From: Blasia pusilla
Lineage: Eukaryota; Marchantiophyta; Marchantiopsida; Blasiales
Direction of reading: 5' to 3'
DNA: 64,000 nt
Assembly: GCA_050084515.1 (NCBI GenBank)
Contig: CM114273.1
Location: forward strand, 31,992,001 to 32,056,000
Positions 44,381 through 57,830 of this stretch are shown here, piece after piece. Position 1 is the first letter of the stretch, and the number at the start of each line of letters is the position of its first letter. The translations under genes and the position numbers were made by a program. The notes under the pieces were generated by a model. The model made no database searches and was not told where the DNA came from. It saw nothing but the letters and a program-made list of their open reading frames with translations.

Positions 44381-46350
44381 TCGCAGTTTCCATTCTCGCT
44401 AAGTGCTCATGTTGTAATTAGATGCCTGAATTGATTTCCTGTCCCGAAATTATCTTTATTTAGAGAGTGCTTTTTGTTCGTCAAAATCTTCTCTTTTTGA
44501 CATTTGAAGTGTCAAAAGGTGTGACTAATATGTTAGCCTATAGGATTGATGCTCGGGTTAGCCAATAGGATTGTTTGCCTTATTTAAAATAGTACTTAAA
44601 ATTTATTTTTCATTTGTAGAAATAATTTACACGTGTGCATTCTATGGGCATACGCTAGTCTAAAATATTTCAAGATTCGTACGCCGAAATTATGCTATAA
44701 TTGTGGTAAAATTTGACTCACATGCGAAATCTTTTCACCTCTACAAGCCAAGTGTGAGGGCCTCAAAGAAAATAAAACATGGATTTAATAATTAAGGCAA
44801 GGGGAGAGAAATATAGAAAAGTCCCTCCTCCATATTTAGTACATCCAATCCCTCTCCCCAAGTACATCAAGGAGGGAAGAGGACACTAGGACATGGAGTT
44901 TTGTTAAGAAACCAGCTAACACCAATCTAAGCAAATAGCCTAGATTTTAAATAACAAAACTAGACCTAAAATTACTAGTGTGCCACCCAAAGGCCACTCT
45001 AATTGTCTCCAACTATCTCTCACATCTCTTACAGAAATCCAACCTCTCATATCCACATCAAGCACAAAACCTTGGAATTGTTGAATTCAGACCTCTAATT
45101 GAACCCATTCACACATTCCACTCGATGAGTGACTAAATTCCAATAATGCATCCGCATGCTCTTAGCTTCTAAATCTCTAGCTCATGTCTAATCACTCCAA
45201 TCTACTCTCTCAACTCCTAAATGCGCTATGTCATACTTTGCAACACACACGGATCCACTCTCGACCTCGCATTGACTCAAAAATCGGTATCTCTCACACC
45301 CTTGTGTGTTCCCAAACTAACTATGCTTTAACTCTACATGCATGCAATTTACTATAAGGACCACTATCTCATGAGCTTTCCAACGCAACTAAAATGGACA
45401 AAAATGCCCACATTTGATCCTCTCATCTCCCTCTCATAGTTAGTTCAAGCCTGAAGGAGTCAAGCTTGAATCCTTTGGGACAAGGGTCATGTGGATAAGG
45501 CTCAATAAACCTAATTGAATTCAAAACATGACTAGTAAATAACCTAGAACCTATATATAGTTTTAGCCTATACCTTTAGATCCAAGGAAGCACTCATGAG
45601 CGGATCCAACCACACAATTATTACACTCACAATGTACTCTCAATTAGCTTGTAGTTGGCTATCAAAGAACTTGCACTAGACACGCAAAGTTTGCGACGTT
45701 CCACCTTGCAATTCACTCATAATTTATTTCATGCTCATGAACAAATTTCAGTAGAATACATTTGGCATTCGATCACATGAGCCAAAATATGCAACAAAGG
45801 AGAAATCTGATATACGCTGACAAATCTTGTATTAAAACCATCAAATATAATGTCGGAAGTGCTACTTATGTCATTGGCATGGACCTAATGTGCCACGCAT
45901 ACGAGGCGGCACTAGACATGTAGAAGATCTAGCGCCCAAAAACATCCCTATATGGCATCCTCATTGCGGCAATGATCCACTACCAAGAGTGGCATAATTT
46001 AGTGTGGCCACAACTACTATGTATTGGCCACAACTACTACCTCTACATCTAGAAGTAGAATTTCATGAAAAACTTCTTTGCTGTCGAATTTATTATGGTT
46101 ATTACAACTATATTATGATATTCATATACTTCCAAAATATGAGCAACTGAACGCTAGAATTTCACATGGGAAAACTTCCTTATGTTGAATATATCAAAAT
46201 GGTCGTTATAACTATATTGGGATCTTTATATACTTTCTAAATATGAGATTATAGTTTGCGTGCCGATCTCTGAGCTCTTATACCAAAGTGTGACTTGAAA
46301 GCAGACGTACGAGACTGGTTTATAAATTTTAGCCATTTTCATATCTTATA
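44381..46350. other. AT-rich intergenic region
   Basis: No gene recognised on either strand. Confidence 0.45.
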
Positions 46351-46365
46351 TGTTTATGTTCTCTC

Positions 46366-46530
46366 GTTCCGGAGTTCGAGTAGGGTGCGTGCTTTTGTGG
46401 AACTTCCTTCCGCTGTCCAACAGGATGGAGAAGGAATTACTACACTCGTTCCGTAGTTCGAGTCCGGACCTCGAGTAGGGTGGCGGACTTCCTTATGCGA
46501 CCGACAGGATGGAGAAAGAATTGGTACACA
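46366..46530. repeat. ~80-bp tandem duplication
   Basis: Two units share TCGTTCCG.AGTTCGAGT, GAGTAGGGTG, ACTTCCT and GACAGGATGGAGAA(G/A)GAATT. They start near 46366 and 46447; the second contains a short insertion. Confidence 0.75.
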
Positions 46531-47269
46531 TACCGTGCTCATCGACAGAGGCATTCCTGCTGATGCAAAGGCACCCAATTCGTGCACACACATCATCACA
46601 TGGGATAGAGGGAAGCGAACCAGAAAGCTACATGCCATTTTCCGCAAACTCTCAGTCGAAAAGCGCGAGTCTGCAAACTGCGTCCGAGTTCCGATCAGAA
46701 CAGCAGGCAGCAATTCTCGCTCGTGATTACGGCAAGCAGTTTTCAGTGCTCCGAAATCACTGAATCCCGGCCCGTGCAGTGAGCTGCAACGACGATTGTT
46801 CTCCGTGCGTAGGAAAGGTGAGCGATAATTTGGGGTCTCAACTGCGGCTGGTTATAACCTCCGGCACTCAAGGCCTTGAGAATCGCATCAGGCTGCTTGT
46901 GCCGTAAACGTCCTGGAACTAAGGAGGATTTGCGGCGTCAAATCTGGGGTGATTTGAACGGAAGAAAGGCATTCTCAGCGGATCACTTTCATAGCTACGA
47001 GAAGCCATCTGAGGATAGGCATGCAGTGGAAACTGGTCTGACCGTGTGGGGGGCAACTTGACTCTAATTGAGACATTTCAAGGTACATTTCTTGTGATGC
47101 AGACAGAGAGAGGGGCCCTTCAATTTTAATTGATAGAATGTTGAGCTCCATATCGCTGCAGTCTACAGCCTGAATTCAGTCTCCTCGAGTCTCCGCTGTG
47201 AGGACGACCGTCAATTTCTCGGTGACAGGGCACTAGCAGCTCCAGAGATAAAACCTAACAACCGAAGCC
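46531..47269. other. non-coding stretch 3' of the SNM1-like gene
   Basis: Moderate GC. No recognisable protein in any frame. The right end would hold the 3' untranslated region of the minus-strand gene that ends at 47270. Confidence 0.4.
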
Positions 47270-50200
47270 TCAAGCAAGCCAGTTGCTGAATATGACTTGC
47301 ATCCGCTCGCGGTCCGATGCTTTCCAAATATTGACAGTGGGAATGATCTTTGCAGGCCGAATAAACTGCTCCAAAACAATTACCACATCCACAAAGCAAA
47401 TGATTACCACCGCTAGATCTACATGATAACAAGGACTCTCATGAGTAGATGCTCTATATTGTATGTGGATGGCGCAAGCCATCTTCACTTTTCGAATCTT
47501 CAGATGCAGAGCGGACTGGACACGAGAGAGGGACGACAAGGGATAGCCGGCACGCAGCGTCCTAGTGCAATGTGAGTACACACATTCAGCAGTGGAGAGG
47601 ACGCTTCTGAACAAACCTGCACGAACTCTTGGAGTTCCGTGAAGCTTGAGTGCTCACTGTATGGAACGCCTGGCATGTCAAGGGCAATTCATCAGCCGTG
47701 AATAGTTTATACCAAAGGCTTATCAGGCTATGCAAACAGAAAACATTAGTTCCTGTATTTGAGTTAGAAATTGCTGTGAAAGCGCAAGAAGATCGCTGAA
47801 TACAACATACCGTAGATAGTGACTGGCCCACTAATCTGCGGCTTGATCATCTCCAAATTGTCCCCAACTTTTTCCGTATACGTCCACCCTGCAGGAAAGA
47901 AAGGGGTCCAAAAACGGTAACTGGTAAATTGAAAGTTATGAGGAATCTGGTTACACGTGCAACGAGACCAGTATTTCGTTGCAGGACAGAAGCAACTGAG
48001 GGCTTTTGTCTTCTAGTCTACAGGTAGCCCAATGACTTTCTTTCCCCGTCCCATGAACAAGTGTGTGCCGGGGCGTCGCACCTGTCGGGGACCAGATTTC
48101 TGAGCTTGGGATCTCCTCGACAGAAGTTTGCAATACAAATCTTGGACCGTTTCAAGTGCTGGCCCAGAAGCAGAACCTCAATTCACACATTTTAGGCACA
48201 ACATGTGTTATCTCTGTCTCTGGACAACGGACAAACCTAATAGCCAGAGTGGGGATACTAATGCCCTGAGTTGGAATAGGTGGGTACCACATGAAAAGCA
48301 GGATGGGAACACAACTGAACTCTTGCACCTTCTGTGATGATGGGGATGAAACCTCTAGTCACTACTTCGTCTCCTACACAAAATTCCTAACAAACAGAGC
48401 ACGAGCATATGCTGATACCGCTAAGCTGGTTACACCAGAATTGCTCGACACATTCAGCAGCCTAAATTCACTGCCCAAAGCTGCTGCACTGGTAAGTGAT
48501 GTGTATTGGGGATCCCAATCAGGTAACGTAGATTGTCTTGTAAGGAGATTCCTGGTTAACTCCTTGGAAGCTCCGCACCAACACTTTGTATGGTCAGCAC
48601 TCACACTACATGAGAGTGTCTCCCTCCTCTCATACAGTAACTTCTTCACTCATTCCTCTCTCTACACCCATCCCAGTCTGAAGCACCCTCCACATAGGCC
48701 TGACATAGCCTGGCAACCATGGAGCCATGGTCCATGGTCACAAGGCTACGACAGGCACTAGTCAATGAGTAAAATCTATCCCAATGCCTTGCATGAACTT
48801 GAAGTGTGGCACCTGTGGGGCGAAAGGCCAACACGGCACTGTACTTTGGATGGTGACTCTGTAGGTAGGCCTTCAGTTTCTGCAAGTAGTTGAACCCAGC
48901 CACCATTGTTAGACCTGACTGACCTTTCTATGACTTGCTAAATAAAGGCATCAGCAAACAAATATTTCCAGGAACTACAGGTGATGAGCAAGATCTCTGG
49001 ACTTTGCATGTAGGCCAATCCACCAACATCTAGTGATGAAACTAAGACTGACATAAAACTATCACTCCAGAAAACTTACAGCTCATGCACCATCCTAGGG
49101 ATATGTTTGCTTCCATTGTGTCTCTTTTCAGCCATAAGCCTTACGCATTTGAATGCAGCACATACATAACTAGACAAGTTCTAGTGATAACCTTGATTCC
49201 CAAACATGGTCGGACTTTGTTTTCAAAACTTAAGCACGACCATGATGATATACATAAAATAACAATGCTACGATGGTTTGCTAAATTGCTTGTGCAAGGT
49301 TTCACTGATCAGCCATGGAGACATATCTGGGGAAAGCGACTCATGTACAACTGAAGAGAGCAGAGGCTTTGGACACCTGGGGGTTCAGGTTGGAAAGAGG
49401 AAGAACATGCAGAAATGTGCTTTCTGCATCCGTTGACAACCTCTCTGCCAGCTCCGGCCACTCCAGCGACGTCAGCACCCGTCTACGATGTCGATCAGCA
49501 AACACCTGCACCTGCACTTGGTCCAATGGCAGGTAAGCTAGTCCTCCTCATCCAATTCCCAAAACGTCCTACTCACGTGAGTACCCCACCATCTATTCAG
49601 CTGATTCTGGCAAAAAAATTTATCATAATTGTCTCCACCTGTGTGGGTGATAGAGAAGACTGGCATAGAAAACTTCTGCTCGGGGCTGACTAGGAACTGA
49701 GATTTAGTCTCAGGTTACAAAAGCACTCGGCAGATCTTGGAACTCATCACTCCTCAAACCCAGATAATTAGCACGTTTGTTTGTCACTTACATTGAGGGC
49801 CTCGGCAATGCTAACATAGACCCGCTCCTTTCCGATGCTGTAAGAACCCACCACCACCAAAGTCTTCGCATTTCTTTTCAGGGCGTTAGAGACCTGACGA
49901 ATTACGAACTTGATGACTTCTTCCTGCAAAGGGAATCTGTCGGCATTGTTGAGAGCTGTGAGACTTCCTCTCTTCAAAAGCTCTGCACACAGAGAGCAGC
50001 ACACCAAAGGTGGCGGCAAAACATGGAACTCCCTATTGTCTAATCAGGCTGGGAATTCACAAGCCAGACGAACATATTTAAACTAATCAGCTCCTGACAT
50101 GGGGGCGTACATAAACGGACTGGCTCGCACACCTGTATCTCTGATTGCAGTAGGTTGTGTCGAGATAAACTGTGCTGATACTGCCATTGAGAAGCTCAGG

Positions 50201-51576
50201 ATAGTTTTGCATGCCCTTGCAGGCTCGAAAGTCTCCCGTGTGAAGAATACTATGCCCATTTTTGAACCGAAACAAAATCAGAGCTGCCCCAGGACAGTGA
50301 TTTGCTTCCAGCATTCTCACTTCCACTCCCTCTACCACATGGGTCACCCCTATCTGTAGCGGACAGATCCATCTGAACATACAGGCAATGGAGTCATCTG
50401 AGATATTTATGCGCCACCACAAAAAAGCGTCGAAAGACAAAGCCGACTGTCCACCCCTTACCGTGGCTCAACATACAGGCAGAGAACCACCAGGCGTGCC
50501 GTAATGGGTGTGCAGTAGATAGGCCCATGGCACCATCCTTTCGTCAACCCTCCGTAGTGGTCATAATGAAAATGCGAGAGGAAATATGCAGCACATCCTG
50601 CAACCTCTCCATACTTGAAGGCGTCCACTGTGAACTGAGTACCTGCAGTATCCGACGGCCAAGAAGTCAAGCTATCAGACGCGCTACCCGACCCAATTTG
50701 ATAAACACCATCTCTACTTTCGGGAGCCCAATACCCAGACCCAGACAGCTCAATGCACCCTGGTCATGGTCGTGGTGAATTGCCAGAAAATAGTTCATCC
50801 AAAGACAGCAGGGAACACCAATTGACACGGGGATTCCATGGGTCCTCACGAGGCAATGCACTTGGAAACTGCAGCGAGGTGCCTCTGACGGCCAAGGAAA
50901 TCTCTACGCGCGGATGCACGTTACCAGGAATTTTCTTGTAGAAAGGGCAGCTCCGAGGTTTCTGAGGCTCCGGGAAGCCCCTCCCTTTCCGCTCGTCTGT
51001 TTTGAGCTCGGTAGATGAACCAGCGCGCTTGAATTTGGACAGGAACTCTGCTCTTCCGGGGGTAGGATTCTTCACTGCCGCTGGTATCCCAAACAGCACT
51101 CCGATGTCCTGCTGCCTCAAACGCTTCCCACTGGCGGCCTTCTCCACGGCGGCCTTGGCCTTCTTGATTCCCAAAAACCTGCACAAATCGCTCTGCACCA
51201 GTTTTGACGAGGAAGGAGACGGTGATGATGCGGACGATTTCAATAGGCGGGCTCTCTCCGGAACCGCAACATCCAATAGCATGCCCACTGACCCCGAGCT
51301 CCTCCCATCGTCGGAGCAAAGTCCGCGATTAGAATTGCTGTCGCAGCAGAGATCACTACGGCTTTCGGATCGCTCTCGGAATTCAGCACCGCAGTCGACG
51401 GAAGATGGCGCCTCGGAATGGCTCAAAGGCATCCCGTAGTCATCCACTGCGTACAGAGCCTTCCAATCCGTGCCACTGTTGTAGAACGACTCCCTGAAAC
51501 TCTGGCGACCCACCTCCGCCCCATCTCCACTCCCCTCTTCCCCGCATCCTCCATCATACTCCGCCACCCAATCCAT
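47270..51576 (-). CDS. SNM1: SNM1/PSO2-like DNA cross-link repair nuclease (metallo-beta-lactamase, beta-CASP), nine exons
   Basis: Nuclear 5'-exonuclease family acting in interstrand cross-link repair. Exons (minus): 51576-50925, 50642-50462, 50372-50133, 49936-49792, 49511-49377, 48879-48813, 47888-47811, 47669-47617, 47365-47270. All introns are GT-AG and the phase closes to 548 residues. The N-terminal ~210 residues are variable and Ser-rich, ending in CPFYKKIPG. The metal site is [12 protein letters not shown] (His241, His243, Asp245, His246), [10 protein letters not shown] and LHTGDFRA; the beta-CASP part has [19 protein letters not shown] and [10 protein letters not shown]. The C-terminus is [12 protein letters not shown] to SNWLA. 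The start is uncertain: an ATG at 51664 opens only 21 codons in another frame and could be an upstream ORF. Intron 6 holds a retrotransposon piece. The gene looks functional. Confidence 0.9.
48291..48560 (+). mobile_element. possible non-LTR retrotransposon C-terminal zinc-knuckle fragment in an SNM1 intron
   Basis: The plus-strand frame shows C-T-F-C-x4-E-T-x2-H, resembling the cysteine-histidine motif at the end of many non-LTR reverse transcriptases, followed by helical polar sequence ([13 protein letters not shown]). It lies antisense in the ~0.9-kb intron between SNM1 exons 6 and 7. Weak evidence; the fourth ligand is not clear. Confidence 0.35.
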
Positions 51577-52010
51577 CCCCCACCGCGGCAGGCAAGCTTC
51601 AGAGACCACCCACCCAATCCTCAACCACCACGGGCGAAACCGACTCCAACACCTCGGACCCCATTTTCCAAGGGATCCGAGCTCGTCGTCTGTCTTGAAG
51701 CACGAGATGCAATGGATGGAAGACGAGCGCCCGCTCTCTCAGCACGGCATCGGAAACACAGAAATTCTTCTAGAGCTCCAACCGCAACTGCGATTTCTTC
51801 TCCACTCCAATCCTTCTGGGAAGTCTCAGGAGGAACGACATGATTCGGTGATCGTCCGCAACAATCGCGATCGGTGCCCAATTGGAAACCCTCTCCGTCC
51901 GGCATCCGGCTCCTCACTCCATCACAGGGGATGCGTTCGAGAGAAGCTCCCGGAAAGAGAGTGCGTTCGAATGTCGGGCGTCCCGCCATGTCCGAATGGA
52001 ATCGTATTTG
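51577..52010 (-). promoter_or_regulatory. 5' leader and probable promoter region of the SNM1-like gene
   Basis: GC-rich. It contains a minus-strand ATG at 51664 with a short frame ending at 51599, and a longer frame (51989-51621) of 122 residues without known domain. Either could be an upstream ORF or part of an unrecognised first exon. Confidence 0.35.
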
Positions 52011-55000
52011 CGAATTTCGCCTTCTTTAGATCGTTATTCGAATTTCAATATCCGTTCAACCTTCGTTCTCAATATATATCTATACATATATGCCAATTCT
52101 TATGGCATATATGTCATTATGAAAAAAAAATTTGAGTTTGAGAACATTTCATAAAAACTTTTCAAACATTTTCGTATTTTTTTATCAGTTCTAGTTATTT
52201 ATTATTAAAAAGTGTCATAACTTGCAAATATTTTTACCTTTGACATGCGGACGGGTGCTTCGGATAATAAGAAAATTTAAATTTGTGTATTACATCATTA
52301 GTCCCTTCATTGGGTCATACACTAATAAAAACTATTCAACCTTATTTTATTTTATGTGCATTGCCATTATTCGTTCCTATATGTTATTCATTTTCATTTT
52401 GTAAACTTCTTTCTATTTATTTTTTGCATTTTCATAATGGGATCATGTGAATAGGATTACAATCAAATAGTGAGAGGCATAGAAAGTAGTATAGAAGATA
52501 TCGTAAACTCATACATCTATGGATTTATGTATTTATAAAAAAAGTGATGTATTTTTTTAATATTTAATTGGTACTTATAATTTTTTTCTCTCAATAATAC
52601 TTTTGGTAACGTTAATTGAAGTTATAATAATTTCAATATGAAAATATTTTTTAATAAGTTTTATTTTGAAAATTTAAAGGTATTTTATTAAATCAAAAAC
52701 TAATAATTATATTTCATTTTCTAATAATTTTACTCCTAAAATAAAGTTGGATAGTATTAAAATTGGAGAGGTATTATAAAGTAAGAGGATCATCTCCCGT
52801 AATAATGTAGACTTAGACTTGTATTTGGTTGCCTATGCCATGCACTGGACACCTAGACCTTTTGTTTTAGCTTGTACCATTATCTACCGCCTCTAATGAA
52901 TGATTTCATGTATAACCAAAATACATGTGGTAAGGCAAAAAATAGCATAGAAGATATGAAAAATAAGAAGAATAGGTTGCCTTTCAATTTTCACTCATGT
53001 TCAAATGTTGCTATCTCAACTAGTTTGCTTGAAATTGATTTAACCTATAATTAAACCTAAGTCATATATTTATCATAACTAATAAGGATTCGTAAGGGAA
53101 TATGCTATGCATGGATTCCTCTGTAATAATTTATGTTTCAATGCTACTTCGTACCAATAAATAAATAAATAAATATTAGAATGGGCGACCCTATATGTAC
53201 AATAAGACAGAATAGTGACAAATTTGTCCCTTAATTCAGATTTGAAGGGAAGGGAAGGGAAATGGATTTGAATAGAAGAGGGAAATGTTTTTTATTAATT
53301 AAGATTAATTATTCATCAATCATTCAATTAATGAGTGTTATTTTGACAAGAGGAATAGATATTGTTTAGGGTTAAATTTTATAGAAAGTAGAAATTATTT
53401 AGGGGAGTGGGCTATTAAGTAAATTTTAATTTGAGGAATGGAATTACTTAGATTAATGGAAGGTTATTACTCCTTTACAATTTAAGAGAGTAGAAATCAT
53501 ATTTAAATTTTAAATAAAAAATAATCATATCAAGTCCTAAAATAATTTTAATGGGAAAAATAAATAATTTCATGAATTAAAATTAACTAATAATTTAGTC
53601 ATTGGATATTATTTTGAGGGGCGGGGAAGAATAGGTACCATTTAAAATTTTATGAAGAGACGAAATTACCCATAATAGGTACCCATAACTAATTTCGTCT
53701 CTTCAAAAAATAGTTACCCATAACTAATTTCGTCAAGTAGTTATTTGTGCCAACCACGTGGTTTTGAGGTTGGCACAAATCGAAAAAGGAAGATGTACGC
53801 TTGATACTACGAGGGTGGGGAAACAAATAAAGATAGCGGTTTCACGGAGCATGGTTGACGTTTCTTGGAGGTCGCCTAATATGCGTCACATGATGAGGAA
53901 AAAAGTTACGTGCAGGTATCAAGCAACCAAGAATCAAAGTTGTATGTGGTCAAGTATGGAAAATTGGTAGTAGGGAGCTTGCAGCATCATCAATGGTGGT
54001 TGTAGGAGCAAGGTGAAAAGAAAATGTATAGTGCAACATTGGAGAATAGTAGACATTGAATGGTCCCAACAATCAAAGGAAATGCGTCTCAAATACAACG
54101 AAAAACTTTGCAGCAAAACTAATGGAGGGTGGTTCTGATGGTTTCTTGGAAGCTTACCCATAATTAATAACTTGTATGTGAGGTGAGCGTGTACAATCAC
54201 CAATGGATGTGAGGATGTAAGCATAGAAGAACAAGTATTGTTGCATGATTAGAAAATCCAACCATATATGTAGGAGATAAGTTGAGCAAGTTTAGAGGTA
54301 GTAATTGATGTGGCAATTGAGTATACATAGCTTTAAGGAGCATTGGGTTCACGATACAATCAATGTCGACCAAGACAGAGTGGGGGTTGGTAGCAATATT
54401 GGTGTTAATTGGATGGTCTTACGTGACCATCGAATACAATCATTACTATATTTGAAGCAACTTTGCGAGTGCATGGAGCCATACACTAGCCACTCTAAAG
54501 TCGCAACACAATTGCATTGTAGTCACAAGCTCGCAATTGTCATAATCACAAGACACTCACACAAGTGCGCCCCTCAACCGTACTTTGTCACTATGTCGCG
54601 GTTGGGAAATGCCATTTTATTACACTCAGAATATAGTTGCACGACACTCCCAATCAGCCGCATGACAATCGTCACAAAATTGCGACTATTTTGTAATTGT
54701 CACTCACATAGCAATGGCAAAGAAGCCGTGAAATTTTTTGATATCCTTATTTTTCAAAAAAATTGAGTTGAAAATTTTGGAAAATACAATTACATTCCAT
54801 ATTTGAACAGCTGCAAAATCTCCAAAAATCCATTTACATACGAAATACTTCAAAATTTTACAATAATCTACAATAGGAATCATCTTGCTATTTGCGCTGA
54901 GGTAGTGCACCTAATCTTCCACGCCCACAAGGTCATGCTATACTTGTAAAAGGTCCATCACAACTAGAAGGCTTTATTGGTGCTGCCAGATCATGGGAGT

Positions 55001-56679
55001 GTCCACGAGTAGGAACCCCACTATCTGACCTAGAACTACCCATATAATGCCTACTACGGATAGGCTTCTAGACCCACTTGGACCATTGCCCAATGACAAC
55101 CTCCTTGATGTAAAACTAGTCAAGTGGTCCATGAGGCGCCTTCAAGCACCTCGTCATCATTTGTCTTGTCATTATACGAAGGGTCGGATTCCACAATTAA
55201 ATCCAACCCAAGTCCTTATGGTGAACTTTCCCTATCAATATGAGGAATTCTTGACTATACATAGTACCACTAACTTGCATTAGTACCTTGAGGGGAGTGG
55301 GGTAGGCCCACCATTCTGATTTTTGACCCTCTTGCCGCTCCTTTGTAGATGTTTTGTGGCTTTGTTGCGAGTGCCGCCACCATTTTTCATGCGACTATCA
55401 TGCGAGTATCAAGAACTGCAAGACAATCACATGGGCAGACACACTTGGCAACTACCTTGCAGCTAACACATGCAAGGTAGCTTGTGACTTTTTTGCGGCT
55501 ATGGGGACTGGCAAACAATGCATTTGCGATTGCGGCAGCAGTTACACACTAGCCACAAGATAGCTACATGATATGCACTTGCACTATAGGATTTCATATG
55601 GATCCTCAATTTTCAATTCTTCAACTTACAAAAATTTGACCAAAGTCATTCATGTGTATTACATGCCCACACTTACACGTACTACTATATTGATACATGG
55701 CTCGCTCATGCTATCTAAAATTGTCACCTCCTTCCATGAGTGTATGCATCATTTTTGGAAGTACTCAAAAGTTGTCTGCGATTCAAATTCATCCTTGTAG
55801 GATATAAGATCGTGCTCATATCATGGCTACTAAAGAACCATGTATGTATCAAGAGAGGTGGTTGTTGATTACGGTTCTGGTCATGCCCAACCTAATATGC
55901 AGCCGTTTGGATAGGAAAATGGAGATTGACTCTATCAATGTTGACATCATGGCAATGAAAGAACGTTGTGAATTTGCTCTCTTGAGGTTCTCCTCTTAAG
56001 AAGGATTCCAATGTTTGTTCTCGAAGACCCATTTTTTGTCCCCATCCTTGTTTAGATCCTCATAGGCTTGCAAGTCATCTAACTCCTTGTATTTCCCATC
56101 CAATGGCAAAGGCAAAAATATGTAGAGTTTTGGTATGTGGTGTTGGGCAAGGTCCCTCTGTGTGGACTTATTTGTTGATAGGAGGAATCAACTCCTCTTC
56201 AACATTAGGTCCACGAGGATGGGGCAAATTTTGCTACAAGAAAAGAATGTTAAGTAGTGATAGAGAAAAGTTTCCATGACCAATTTTGAAGATTTAATAC
56301 TTAGACTGAAGGGGATTAATATTGCATGAGTAGTTATGTTCACATATACAAAATTTTGAGCCTCTCATTTACCATTACAAATACTTACTCTCACATATTG
56401 AACCATACAATGTTGGTGGTCCAATTAGATGCGTACCACAATACCAACATCTTTAAACTCTCTCTTGATGATTTGGCGCCATGATGCTCCATCATATGTG
56501 ATCGAACACAATATATGTACCTCAAGCCATTTGGCTTGTTACTAAAAAATAATGGATATCTACTCCACTAGATGTCTTGCTTTGACCTTGCAGCTCCTAT
56601 GGAATGAGATAACCACCGGATGTGGCCTTGCAATTCTTCATCACCCTTAGCTAGATCCAACCCCGGTAGTGAATTTCAT
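52011..56679. other. AT-rich intergenic region
   Basis: No gene recognised. It includes AT-rich runs, a hairpin at 53653-53705, and short frames (for example near 54900-55280 and 55990-56240) that may be old transposon sequence but cannot be assigned. Confidence 0.45.
53653..53705. repeat. 16-bp perfect inverted repeat with 21-base loop
   Basis: TGAAGAGACGAAATTA at 53653-53668 pairs with 53690-53705. A further direct copy of CCCATAACTAATTTCGTC lies at about 53717-53734. Confidence 0.85.
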
Positions 56680-57290
56680 CCATAGCCTAAATCTATGATT
56701 GGTAATGGATGCAATTATGAAGTTCAAGCATTGAAGGATTTTTGTATCATATCACATACCATACACATGGTAAAAAATTATTGTAAGTGTGTTTATTTGT
56801 CTCGCCAATATCTAAAGTAAGTTATACATCCTCTTTACTCCAAAATACCCCAACTCCTCGTGGGAATGTTCTACCAACTGTCCTCCTTGCAAGGGATCTG
56901 GCACCACTTGTACTATACCATCCTTCTAGACTTATAAAACATGTGCTTCCCTAAATCTGAACCTCTTGGTTTGTTGTTGAACTATCCTACTCCTAAGCAT
57001 CATTTGTGTTGGCTATGTTTCCAGTATGCAAATACATCAAGACCCATCCTTCCTCGTGGATATCTTAGACATATTTCATCTCCTTTCTATTCTCTAGAGT
57101 TGGGGTTTCGTCGTATGATCTCATCAATACCATATTTTCCTCCATGGCCAACAACCCGAACCGGCTAATGCATATCATCCAAGCATCATCTCCTCATCAC
57201 TATCATCTTATGCCATTGACCTCCAATCACATCTTGTTACTCTCGCATAAGCTACAATTCAACCCATTCACATCCTCTCTTAATTTTCTA
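56680..57290 (-). mobile_element. decayed integrase/RNase H-end fragment of the methyltransferase-gypsy family
   Basis: Plus-strand text at 56690-56870 (ATTGGTAATGGATGCAATTA, then ACCCCAACTCCTCGTGGG) aligns with the complement of the copy 2 integrase N-terminus at 29340-29520 (GGCAAGGGATGTAACTG, then TCCCAACTCCTCATGGG). Weaker similarity to the upstream spacer continues to about 57290. No open frame. Same orientation as the large copies. Confidence 0.6.
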
Positions 57291-57429
57291 GGTCAATGCA
57301 TCACTTTAAAAAAAAAAAACCCATATGGCAAGCTTAACATCTTCCCTAATCCCTACATGTGCCCCTTCATCCCATCCTCCCTCATTGCAAGCCCTATCCC
57401 CTCACCTCACCTCTCCCCAACCCTTTAGT

Positions 57430-57830
57430 TGTAGTGAGTTGATGTATGGGAAGCCCTATTGTCTCTAACAATTCCCATAGGAGACATCATGGTTCTATGT
57501 CAAATGTCTTCTTGAAGTCAACAAGACAACAAAAGAGCTTGTTAGGTTTGTAATTCATTATGATCATGGATCTTTCCTCAATGAGTACCCGAGTGTGAGA
57601 AGGTAATCAAGGTACTATGTGATCTCTTCAAACCCACTTGCCCACAAGCTCGAGTATTTATGTCACCACCCCATTGGGTTATCTTCCTTTCTAATAGATC
57701 ATTTACTTGGCCGGGCGCAGAATCATTGATAGTTTCATAGCTGGATTTTGTCAGAGAGAGAATGTGAGAGGGTGAGTATACATCTATGCTAGTTGAGGGA
57801 AACATGTTTGTACATGGTAACTCCTTTGGC
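57430..57830 (-). mobile_element. non-LTR retrotransposon reverse transcriptase fragment
   Basis: On the minus strand, with frame changes, the text reads CGQVGLKRSHSTLDHL, TLRVLIEE, then motif A CCLVDFKKTFD (57499-57530), and LWELLETIGLP. This is the RT block 2-3 region of LINE-like polymerases. Stops and shifts show it is dead. Confidence 0.7.

Noticed and set aside
46440-46530. GTTCGAGTCC-like text considered as a tRNA T-arm
   Set aside because: No matching acceptor, D or anticodon arms around it; it is part of the ~80-bp tandem duplication.
50354-50490. First placement of SNM1 intron 2 (donor after TARL, acceptor before IGVTH)
   Set aside because: It keeps phase but loses ~19 residues conserved in length in the family; the donor at 50461 with acceptor at 50373 keeps both phase and length.
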